Below, piece by piece: positions 6,437 to 12,849 of a DNA stretch of 15,499 bases. This DNA comes from Fibrobacteria bacterium GUT77 (GTDB taxonomy: Bacteria > Fibrobacterota > Chitinivibrionia > Chitinivibrionales > Chitinispirillaceae). The notes under the pieces are model-generated. The model worked only from the letters and a program-made list of their open reading frames with translations, had not been told where the DNA came from and did not search any database. Positions within the stretch are counted from its first letter, which is position 1. Every line of letters begins with the position of its first letter. Location of the stretch: assembly GCA_001462255.1 (NCBI GenBank), contig LIUJ01000223.1, positions 1 through 15,499 on the forward strand, written 5' to 3'. Made by a program: the position numbers and the translations under genes.

Positions 6437-7867
6437 ATGAACATCAAATTTTGCGGCGCGGCGCAGACCGTTACCGGCTCTCAGGTGCTTTTTACAATCA
6501 ACGGAAGCAAAATATTGATTGAGTGCGGACTCTTTCAGGGACGGCGGCAAGATACCTACGAGCGCAATCAAAACTTCCTCTTCAACCCCGCCGAGGTCGA
6601 CGCCCTAATCCTCACGCACGCTCACGTCGACCACAGCGGCAACATCCCCAACCTCGTCAAACAGGGTTTCAAAGGCCCTATTTACGCCACACCGGCCACC
6701 GTAGACCTATGTAAAATAATGTTGCGAGACTCCGCCTACCTGCAGGAGAAGGACTTGGAGTGGGTCAACGTCATAAGAAAACGCCAACACCTACCCGAAC
6801 AGCCGCCGCTCTACACCATAGGCGACGTGGAGAGGGCGATGGGGCTCTTTAGGGGGGTGGAGTTCAACACGCAGTTTGAGGTGGTCCCCGGCGTGGAGAT
6901 AATGATGCGCGACGCCGGCCACATTTTGGGTTCGGCGGGTCTGCACCTTGAGGTGACGGAGCGCGGTTCCGGCGGCAAACCGCTACGCGTGGGGTTCACG
7001 GGCGACATAGGGCGCCCCAATATGCCCATAACCAACGACCCGAACGTCCTACGCGACTTGGATATGCTGATTATGGAGTGCACCTACGGGAACAGGCATC
7101 ACAGCGATTTCGGCGCGGTGGAGGAGGAATTGGAGACGGCAATTCGCGAAACGGCGGCCGCCGGCGGAAAGATCATCATCCCCTCGTTCGCCGTCGGGAG
7201 AACGCAGTTGGTCGTCTACATTCTACATAAACTGTTCGACCAAAACAGACTACCGGATATGCCCATATACGTAGACAGCCCCATGGCCTGCGACGCGACG
7301 GACGTCTTCAACAATTACCAACATTACCTTGATAGGGAGACGAAGCGCGTATTTTTGGACAACAACGAGCAACCGTTCAGCTTTCCGCGGCTTACCTACA
7401 TACACGACGTCGACGGCTCAAAAAAACTGAACGGCCAAACTTTCCCACATGTGATAATATCCGGTTCCGGAATGGCGGAAGGCGGGAGAATTTTACACCA
7501 TTTGAGGAATAACATGGAAAATCCCAAAACACTGTTGCTGTTCGTGGGTTACGCGGCCAAGGATACGCTGGCGCGAAAAATAATGGACGGTCAGAAAACG
7601 GTAAAAGTGTTCGGCGAGGACCACCACGTTCGTTGCAAGATAAAAGTGATAGACGCCTTCAGCGCCCACGCCGACAGGCGGGAACTTTTGGATTACGTCA
7701 GCCTAAACGATCCGGCAAGGTTGAAAAACATCTTCCTGTTCCACGGTGAGGCGGATCAAGCCGTCTCATTTAAAGACGCGCTGAGAAGCAAGGGATACCA
7801 AAACGTTTATTATCCGGCGCTTGGAGACTCGTTTGAGGTTAGTCCGAGGGGAGAGATACAGGGTTGA
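6437..7867 (+). CDS. Beta-CASP metallo-beta-lactamase-fold hydrolase (RNA-processing type)
   Basis: 476 residues, the usual length for bacterial 'MBL fold/RNA specificity domain' proteins. Metal-binding motifs are HAHVDH (61-66), the DAGHILGS His (162), GDIGR Asp190 and the C-terminal SAHAD His411. Between them lies the beta-CASP insert with IIPSFAVGRTQ (247-257), YVDSPMA (278-284) and the ISGSGMAEGGRILHHL block (341-356). The C-terminal RMMBL region runs from about 400 to 476 and includes FLFHGEADQ. There is no KH domain, so it is not the archaeal CPSF type. By family, the likely activity is zinc-dependent endo- or 5'-exonuclease action on RNA, but bacterial members are poorly characterised. 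The start ATG has AAGGA 11 bases upstream. Transcription is divergent from ridA. No terminator with a T-run follows the gene; a GTGAG/CTCAC stem at 7874-7891 is followed by A instead. Confidence 0.92.
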   Translation: MNIKFCGAAQTVTGSQVLFTINGSKILIECGLFQGRRQDTYERNQNFLFNPAEVDALILTHAHVDHSGNIPNLVKQGFKGPIYATPATVDLCKIMLRDSAYLQEKDLEWVNVIRKRQHLPEQPPLYTIGDVERAMGLFRGVEFNTQFEVVPGVEIMMRDAGHILGSAGLHLEVTERGSGGKPLRVGFTGDIGRPNMPITNDPNVLRDLDMLIMECTYGNRHHSDFGAVEEELETAIRETAAAGGKIIIPSFAVGRTQLVVYILHKLFDQNRLPDMPIYVDSPMACDATDVFNNYQHYLDRETKRVFLDNNEQPFSFPRLTYIHDVDGSKKLNGQTFPHVIISGSGMAEGGRILHHLRNNMENPKTLLLFVGYAAKDTLARKIMDGQKTVKVFGEDHHVRCKIKVIDAFSAHADRRELLDYVSLNDPARLKNIFLFHGEADQAVSFKDALRSKGYQNVYYPALGDSFEVSPRGEIQG

Positions 7868-7915
7868 GCCGTAGTGAGAGTAGAACCTCACAAAAAAATA
7901 AAAATGAAATTGTTA

Positions 7916-7945
7916 TTGATTATCATATTGTCATAATTGTATATT
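7916..7945 (+). promoter_or_regulatory. Promoter upstream of the solute-binding protein gene
   Basis: TTGATT (7916-7921), an 18-base spacer, then TATATT (7940-7945). The leader of about 155 bases holds a direct repeat ATTGACG (7973-7979 and 7985-7991) and, just before the ribosome site, an AACTTTTT/AAAAAGTT stem (8060-8067 with 8083-8090). The 241-base gap 7868-8108 shows no credible separate gene. Confidence 0.4.
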
Positions 7946-8108
7946 TAGGATATCCATATCATACGTCGAGGGATTGACGTATTTATTGACGGCATCTCGG
8001 TTCGAACGGTTTGCTGATCTCGGCGTAAGCCGCGGCATGGATTTTAATCGGAAAAACTTAACTTTTTTTAACATAATAAAACAAAAAGTTTTATGGGAGG
8101 GGGAGTTT

Positions 8109-8981
8109 ATGAAATGCCGTACAGTATCGGTGTCAGTATCCGTTTTTGCCGTTGCCGCCGTGTCGGCGGCGTTCGTCGGGTTCGGTTGCGGCGGTAAGAG
8201 CGACGCGCAGCAGGGCGCCAAAGCGGACGAAGCGGTCGTCGCTACCGCGAGCGTGGGGCCCAACGCGGCAAAGGGCGTGTTCGCCAAGGAGGAGTTCGCC
8301 GGCAAGACGTTGGCGATCTTGAGCGGGTCAACCTTTGACGCGGTGGTGCGCGAAAAGGTTAATTCGGGGGTCTACAAATATTTCGATTCTCCGGCGCAGG
8401 GTGTGGAGGCGGTACTTTCGGGGGTAGCCGACGCGACGGTGGCCGAGGAACCGGTGGCGAGAAAGTTCGCGTCGCAGAACCAAGATAAGCTGGTGGTGCT
8501 CTATCCGCCCATAGACATTGAGAACTACGCTCCGGTATTCCCGAAGAAGGACGGCGGCAAGATGGTCGGCGAGTTCAACGCATTCTTGGAAAAAGTGCGT
8601 AGCGACGGGACCACCGAAGACATGATAAAGCGCTGGATCGACACGCCCGACTCTCCGCCCATGCCTACGATTGAACTCAAAAATCCCAAAAATAAGGTGC
8701 TCAAGTTCGCTACCTCCGACAGCGACCCGCCTTTCTCATTCAAAGACGCCGACGGCAAAATCGTAGGCTTCGACGTGGAGATGGCTATGCGGTTCGCCCA
8801 AAATATAGGTTGCGGGCTCGAAGTTAAGGTAATGGATTTCGCGAACATCATTCCGGCCGTTTCGGCGGGCACGGTGGATTTTGCCGCAAACGTCATTACC
8901 GTTACCGAGGAGCGTAAGACGTTGGTGGACTTCTCGGAACCGGTTTACTACGGCGGGACGGTTGTAATTACGAGGAAGTAG
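8109..8981 (+). CDS. Family 3 solute-binding lipoprotein with lobes in swapped order
   Basis: 290 residues from the ATG at 8109, chosen for the strong GGGAGGGGGAG just upstream and because the next residues form a signal peptide; the frame is open further upstream but that part looks non-coding. Cys27 in FVGFGC is a probable, non-canonical lipobox. Family 3 binding proteins capture polar amino acids for ABC importers. Residues 62-180 resemble the family's second lobe: FAGKTLAILSGSTFDAV, then LSGVADATVAEEPVA with Asp108, then the family's C-terminal ending NAFLEKVRSDGTTEDMIKRW. Residues 196-290 resemble the first lobe: DPPFSFKDADGKIVGFDVEM, IPAVSAGTVDF, ITVTEERK with Arg269 (the usual carboxylate-binding Arg) and DFSEPVYYGG, where the protein ends. 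So it is lobe 2 then lobe 1, one of each. No permease or ATPase gene is adjacent. Confidence 0.85.
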   Translation: MKCRTVSVSVSVFAVAAVSAAFVGFGCGGKSDAQQGAKADEAVVATASVGPNAAKGVFAKEEFAGKTLAILSGSTFDAVVREKVNSGVYKYFDSPAQGVEAVLSGVADATVAEEPVARKFASQNQDKLVVLYPPIDIENYAPVFPKKDGGKMVGEFNAFLEKVRSDGTTEDMIKRWIDTPDSPPMPTIELKNPKNKVLKFATSDSDPPFSFKDADGKIVGFDVEMAMRFAQNIGCGLEVKVMDFANIIPAVSAGTVDFAANVITVTEERKTLVDFSEPVYYGGTVVITRK

Positions 8982-8993
8982 CTTTTGGAAGAA

Positions 8994-9018
8994 GGGGGGA
9001 AAATTTCCTCTCTTTTTT
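8994..9018 (+). terminator. Probable terminator after the solute-binding protein gene
   Basis: Six G (8994-8999) can pair with CCTCTC (9007-9012) through G-C and G-U pairs around an AAAATTT loop, followed by six T (9013-9018). The G-U pairs make the stem weak. The loop region overlaps the GGAAAATTTCC palindrome described separately. Confidence 0.4.
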
Positions 9019-9062
9019 CCCGTACCTTCAATATACGCCGCGCGTGTTGAGGAAAAATTTCC
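8998..9062. repeat. Paired palindromes GGAAA-(A/AA)-TTTCC upstream of the HTH-histone gene
   Basis: GGAAAATTTCC at 8998-9008 and GGAAAAATTTCC at 9051-9062 are near-identical inverted-repeat sites whose centres are about 53 bases apart, close to five helical turns. They lie 70-190 bases before the HTH-histone gene and upstream of its promoter. They could be operator sites. The first copy also forms part of the preceding terminator. Confidence 0.4.
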
Positions 9063-9080
9063 GATTTTGGCGGATGGGTA

Positions 9081-9109
9081 TTGATTTTTGGGGAAAAATA
9101 TATTATTAT
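9081..9109 (+). promoter_or_regulatory. Promoter of the HTH-histone-tail gene
   Basis: TTGATT (9081-9086), a 17-base spacer, then TATTAT (9104-9109), giving a leader of about 60 bases. Further AT-rich -10-like words follow (TATATA at 9112-9117), so the exact start is uncertain. Confidence 0.5.
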
Positions 9110-9177
9110 TGTATATAAGCATTGCCGTAGAGCAAGCGTGATTGTGTCAAATCAACAAATAAAAGGAGGCGTACCTG

Positions 9178-9657
9178 ATGGGATCCAAAAAAGTTACTAA
9201 GGGACAGCTGAACAAGTTGCAGAAAACGCTGAAAACGGATTCGCAGATCGGCGAGGCGCTGGGGCTCTCGCGGCAGTCCGTACACCAGTTGCGTAAAAGA
9301 TTAGGCGTCGCGGCGGCCTCGAAAGATAAGCCGGAGAGAGACGCCGAAATAGCGGCGGCCTACATCGGGGGTATGACGGGAATCGAAATAGCGAAAAAGT
9401 TCGGTATGTCGATCTCCCAAACCTACCGCATAATCAACGCGGCAAACGGCAAGGCCAAGCGTAAGGCCGCGAAACGGTTGGGAACGACGACTCCGAAAGC
9501 GTCGGGCAAAAGAGCGTACGGCAAAAAAGCGTCCGCCAAAAAGTCGGCGGCCCCCAAAGCGATAAGCAAGAAGTCGCCGGGGAAGAAAAAAGCCGCAACC
9601 AAGAAGGCTACGCCGGCAAAAAAGAAGATAGGCAAAAAAAGAAGTAAGAAACGCTAA
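9178..9657 (+). CDS. Two helix-turn-helix segments with histone H1-like lysine-rich tail
   Basis: 159 residues with a very strong ribosome site (AGGAGG, 8 bases before ATG), suggesting abundant product. Residues 20-44 (TDSQIGEALGLSRQSVHQLRKRLGV) fit a helix-turn-helix with the recognition helix at SRQSVHQLRKR. Residues 54-88 form a second one (IGGMTGIEIAKKFGMSISQTYRII). Residues 91-159 are a Lys/Ala/Ser/Pro tail with 30 Lys or Arg in 69 residues and repeated KKA, KKS and AKK units, like bacterial HU/H1-type tails (Hc1, AlgP). No known complete family is recognised. It is probably a DNA-binding nucleoid-associated protein or a regulator with a non-specific DNA-binding tail; this is inference from composition. 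It stands alone, with its own promoter and a strong terminator. The short HTHs also resemble those of resolvases and sigma-factor region 4, but no catalytic domain is present. Confidence 0.75.
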   Translation: MGSKKVTKGQLNKLQKTLKTDSQIGEALGLSRQSVHQLRKRLGVAAASKDKPERDAEIAAAYIGGMTGIEIAKKFGMSISQTYRIINAANGKAKRKAAKRLGTTTPKASGKRAYGKKASAKKSAAPKAISKKSPGKKKAATKKATPAKKKIGKKRSKKR

Positions 9658-9683
9658 ACGCCGATTTTCGGCCGCGATGTCGT

Positions 9684-9743
9684 TGTAGGGGCGGGTTTCA
9701 ACTTGTTTATCCTATCGTTTGAAATCCCGCCCCTACATTTTTT
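9684..9743 (+). terminator. Long hairpin terminator with GTAGGGGCGGG arms
   Basis: TGTAGGGGCGGG (9684-9695) is perfectly complementary to CCCGCCCCTACA (9726-9737). The stem continues with TTTCAA/TTGAAA after one bulged T, leaving a loop of about 17 bases, and six T follow (9738-9743). It ends the HTH-histone transcript and leaves only 14 bases before the murJ ATG. The arm sequence resembles small palindromic repeats found dispersed in some bacterial genomes (from memory, not searched). Confidence 0.8.
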
Positions 9744-9757
9744 ATTGACTTACCTAT

Positions 9758-11368
9758 ATGACAAACACACCGCAAACCCAACGCCAAAGCATAAACCGCT
9801 CCGTGTCCATAGCGGCCGCCATTATGATGGCCTCCGTCCTCCTAAGCCGCGTAGCCGGCATGTTTCGCGAAATGACGCTCGCCAACCTTGGCGGCACCGG
9901 CAGCGAAACGGACGCGTACGTCGCCGCGTTCCTCATCCCGGAACTTCTAAACCACTTTCTCGCCGGCGGCTTCCTCTCCGTCACTTTTATACCGATATTT
10001 CAAAAGTACATAGCCGAGAATGACGAACCGGGCGCGTGGAAAACTTTCTCAAACATGATAACGGTCGGCACGGCCGCCTTCGCCGCCTTGTTGCCAATAG
10101 CCGTAATCTTCGCGCCGAATCTCCTGTCGCTGACCGGATTCTCCAACCAAAACCCAAAAGCTTTCGCCCTAACCGTACGCCTGACGCGCATAATCCTACC
10201 CGCCCAAATATTCTTCTACTGGGGCGCGTTCCTCATGGCCGTACAATACGCGAAACAAAAATTCTTCTTACCCGCCATGGCGCCCCTACTCTATAATATA
10301 GGAATAATCGCCGGTGGGATATTTTTAAGCCCGATAATCGGAATAGAGGGTTTCGCGTGGGGGGTATTGGCAGGCGCTTTTGTCGGCAACGTAGCGGTAC
10401 AACTCCCAGGAGCGCTCGGAATCGGTATGCGGTACAAATTCAGATTTTCACCCGCCGACCCGGAATTCATACGCTACATAAAACTGACAATACCATTAGT
10501 CGCCGGCCTCGGAATGAGCTTCTCCAACGAGATATTCTTCCGCTACTTCGCCTCCTTCTTAGGCGACGGTGCCGTGTCAGGCGCCAATTACGCGCTACGG
10601 ACAATGATGATCCTCGTCGGCGTATTCGGTCAAGCCTCCGGCGTAGCCTTCTACCCGTACTTGGCTAAACTCGCCGCCGAAAAAGCCTACGGACAAATGA
10701 GCGAACTGCTCAACGACACCATAAACAAAGTCGCGATATACCTACTCCCGCTCACCGGCATAATGATGGCGCTGGCGCCGCAGATAGTAATGGTACTTTA
10801 CGAACACGGCAAATTCACGCGAGAATCAACTTTAGAAACCGCCCCCATATTGATGATGTACCTAACCGGCGCGTTCGCTACGTCGGTATCAATACTCGCC
10901 GCCAGGCCATACTACGCCATGCAGAAAACGCTGGCGCCGATGATAGTCAGTACGACGATATCAATACTTAGCATCCCATTGTATTACTTTTTCAGCAAAC
11001 AGATAGGCCCCAAGGGATTGGGATTGGCGTCCGGCACGGCCGGAACGGCGCAGTTCCTTATTCTATATATAATGTGGGGGAAGAAATACGGCGGATTCGA
11101 CGCGGTACGCGGGGAAGCGGCTAAACTCGGGAAAATTTTGGCCGTCTCGGCGGTCGGAGCGGCCGTATGCTATTTTGTCAACGGATTAATCGGCGGAATC
11201 ATCGGCGGCAACGCGGTCGACGCCGTAGGCGAACTCGGCAGAATGCGGGTGATAATCAACTGCGGCGCGGCTTCTTTAACGGCGTTGATTGTTATCTTTG
11301 GACTGTATGAGTTATTCGGAATACAGAAGTTTACGGCGTCGGTGAGAGGACTGCTTAGGAGACGTTAG
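9758..11368 (+). CDS. murJ: Lipid II flippase MurJ (MviN family)
   Basis: 536 residues, normal for MurJ, which moves lipid II across the cytoplasmic membrane for peptidoglycan synthesis. It is hydrophobic throughout with about 14 predicted membrane segments. The family's N-terminal block is clear: LLSRVAGMFRE (28-38, with Arg31 and Arg37 matching conserved Arg positions), then TDAYVAAFLIPELLNHFLAGG (51-71) and FIPIFQKY (77-84). Further typical segments are FGQASGVAFYPYLAKLA in the middle and LYEHGKFT, the motif shared by MurJ-type flippases. The C-terminus ends RRR after the last helix. The start ATG has no Shine-Dalgarno and lies 14 bases after the terminator of the gene before, so the leader must be very short. 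The gene converges on the Wzy-type gene with 19 bases between the stops. A Wzx-type O-unit flippase is a less likely alternative. Confidence 0.92.
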   Translation: MTNTPQTQRQSINRSVSIAAAIMMASVLLSRVAGMFREMTLANLGGTGSETDAYVAAFLIPELLNHFLAGGFLSVTFIPIFQKYIAENDEPGAWKTFSNMITVGTAAFAALLPIAVIFAPNLLSLTGFSNQNPKAFALTVRLTRIILPAQIFFYWGAFLMAVQYAKQKFFLPAMAPLLYNIGIIAGGIFLSPIIGIEGFAWGVLAGAFVGNVAVQLPGALGIGMRYKFRFSPADPEFIRYIKLTIPLVAGLGMSFSNEIFFRYFASFLGDGAVSGANYALRTMMILVGVFGQASGVAFYPYLAKLAAEKAYGQMSELLNDTINKVAIYLLPLTGIMMALAPQIVMVLYEHGKFTRESTLETAPILMMYLTGAFATSVSILAARPYYAMQKTLAPMIVSTTISILSIPLYYFFSKQIGPKGLGLASGTAGTAQFLILYIMWGKKYGGFDAVRGEAAKLGKILAVSAVGAAVCYFVNGLIGGIIGGNAVDAVGELGRMRVIINCGAASLTALIVIFGLYELFGIQKFTASVRGLLRRR

Positions 11369-11387
11369 CGGATATGCGGTTTGTTCT

Positions 11388-12836
11388 TTATGAACCGATC
11401 GGCGCGGAGGTCAGGGTGGCCGTTGTTGTTGCGTTTTCGGCTTGAAAAGTGAAAATCATCAAATAAAAGAACACATATTGCATCCAAAATCGTCCAAACA
11501 CCGGATTAAACCAAAATGTCTCTTGGGTTAAACCGCTGAACAACAGAACTAACGTGCAAAAAAGAAAACACTTTGCCGCGTTGTCATTAGACCGGCTTTT
11601 CAAAAACAGCGTTCGTATTATATAGGCAAAAACGGTTGCGATGATAATGAATCCGACAATACCGGCCTCTACAAAAACATGAAGAAAATTATTATGCGCA
11701 CCGGTAGTGAATGTTCCTACTTCCAAAAAATAATTAAACTTCAACGACGTAAAAGCGCCGACGCCTATCCCAACGATTTTTTGCAGCCAAGGAGCGTACA
11801 AGGCATACTCATAAACCCGTTCCCATATCAACAATCTTCCGTAAGCGCTCATATCGGCGGAGCCGGCGCTAACGGATCCCACCATCGTTTGAATCACGAT
11901 TCCTTTAATCGCGGAAACTCCAACAACCGCAAATACGGCAAGCGCCGAAAGGATAACGATAGGTATGCTCCATTTCGCTCGAAATTGCAACAAAATCATA
12001 ACGGGAACAGCCAATAACATACCCATTATGGCGCTACGGGTACCGGATAACAATATCGTCGCGATACTCAAGACCGCCACTAAGAGCGAGAAATATCTTT
12101 CGCGTTTGCCGCGCAATTCAAAAAAAGCGCCGGAAGCGACGCCGAAAGAAAGCACCATAACGTTACCCAACATGGCGTGGTGCGACCCCAACGTTCCGGT
12201 GAGTTTGTAAAAATCCGCAAAAGTTCTGGCCCCGGCTAAGATTTTCATTGATATCGCGACGATAATCTCACAAAACGAACATATCAAATAAAAACGAATG
12301 AGGTTGTCCCGAAGTTTTTTCCATTGCGGTTGAGAAAGCAGAATTACCATAACGGTCATCTCAATGAAATTAAATATGAAAAACAACGATGTAACGTTCT
12401 CAAGTCCGGTATGATTGTAAAAATTCACGAAATAACCGAACACTGCCCACAATACGAATACGGTTAAAGACGTTATCAGAAAACGCTGTTTTTCAAACGC
12501 CGCCTTAATGTCTATCTTATTACATGAAATGAACGCAAAAAACATCAGCACAAACATTATATCCGTCGCGTACACCACAAGCATCCAACCCTTGCTAAAA
12601 ACGCGTTGCATTATAAAAAAGCTCAAAATGAATATGTACGGCGTTAAATTAGGTTTGGGAATGACCAATAGCATAGGAGCCGAAAAAGCCGCGTATTTCA
12701 GCAGGCGGTAATTGCCGCCCAAAACGGAGTATAATATAAGCGCAAGCGCGGCCAACCCCAATATTTGGCATATAACGAGTCCGTGAAAATCATTTTTCGG
12801 CGGCGTTACAACGCTGTCTTTCGAACCTATAATCAT
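11388..12836 (-). CDS. O-antigen ligase/polymerase (Wzy_C/WaaL-type) membrane protein
   Basis: 482 residues from the ATG at 12836; an in-frame TTG six bases upstream is the alternative start. About 12 hydrophobic membrane segments are visible. Family landmarks are GTLGSHHAMLGN (about 214-225), LSGTRSAIMGM (263-273, like the LSGSRG motif), GRLLIWERV, and a large periplasmic loop ending GAHNNFLHVFVEAGIVG (379-395), the HNxxL...GxxG block of the Wzy_C domain. Such proteins polymerise or ligate lipid-linked oligosaccharides on the outer face of the inner membrane, and sequence alone does not separate polymerase from ligase. Its position 13 bases downstream of a Wzz-type gene favours polymerase. 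Base composition is visibly more AT-rich than the housekeeping genes, as is common for surface-polysaccharide genes. No terminator is seen between it and murJ. Confidence 0.85.
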   Translation of the reverse strand: MIIGSKDSVVTPPKNDFHGLVICQILGLAALALILYSVLGGNYRLLKYAAFSAPMLLVIPKPNLTPYIFILSFFIMQRVFSKGWMLVVYATDIMFVLMFFAFISCNKIDIKAAFEKQRFLITSLTVFVLWAVFGYFVNFYNHTGLENVTSLFFIFNFIEMTVMVILLSQPQWKKLRDNLIRFYLICSFCEIIVAISMKILAGARTFADFYKLTGTLGSHHAMLGNVMVLSFGVASGAFFELRGKRERYFSLLVAVLSIATILLSGTRSAIMGMLLAVPVMILLQFRAKWSIPIVILSALAVFAVVGVSAIKGIVIQTMVGSVSAGSADMSAYGRLLIWERVYEYALYAPWLQKIVGIGVGAFTSLKFNYFLEVGTFTTGAHNNFLHVFVEAGIVGFIIIATVFAYIIRTLFLKSRSNDNAAKCFLFCTLVLLFSGLTQETFWFNPVFGRFWMQYVFFYLMIFTFQAENATTTATLTSAPIGS

Positions 12837-12849
12837 TGGCAACCCGCCG

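Noticed and set aside
7874..7891. GTGAG/CTCAC stem-loop after the beta-CASP gene as a terminator
   Set aside because: It is followed by A rather than T on the plus strand, and the only T-run lies before the stem on the minus strand, so it does not fit an intrinsic terminator.
7993..8006. GGTTCGAAC resembling a tRNA T-arm
   Set aside because: No matching acceptor stem, D-arm or anticodon arm on either strand. It is a chance palindrome.
7974..8108. N-terminal extension of the solute-binding protein upstream of 8109
   Set aside because: The frame is open, but the strong GGGAGGGGGAG site and the signal peptide begin at 8109; the upstream part carries an AT-rich stem and a promoter.
7931..8305. 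124-codon open frame on the minus strand over the solute-binding protein leader
   Set aside because: Ala/Thr/Pro low-complexity product, no ribosome site, and it overlaps the signal-peptide coding region of a clear gene on the other strand.
9178..9657. HTH-histone protein as a transposase or resolvase fragment
   Set aside because: No catalytic domain, terminal inverted repeats or target duplication are seen, and the gene has its own promoter, strong ribosome site and terminator.
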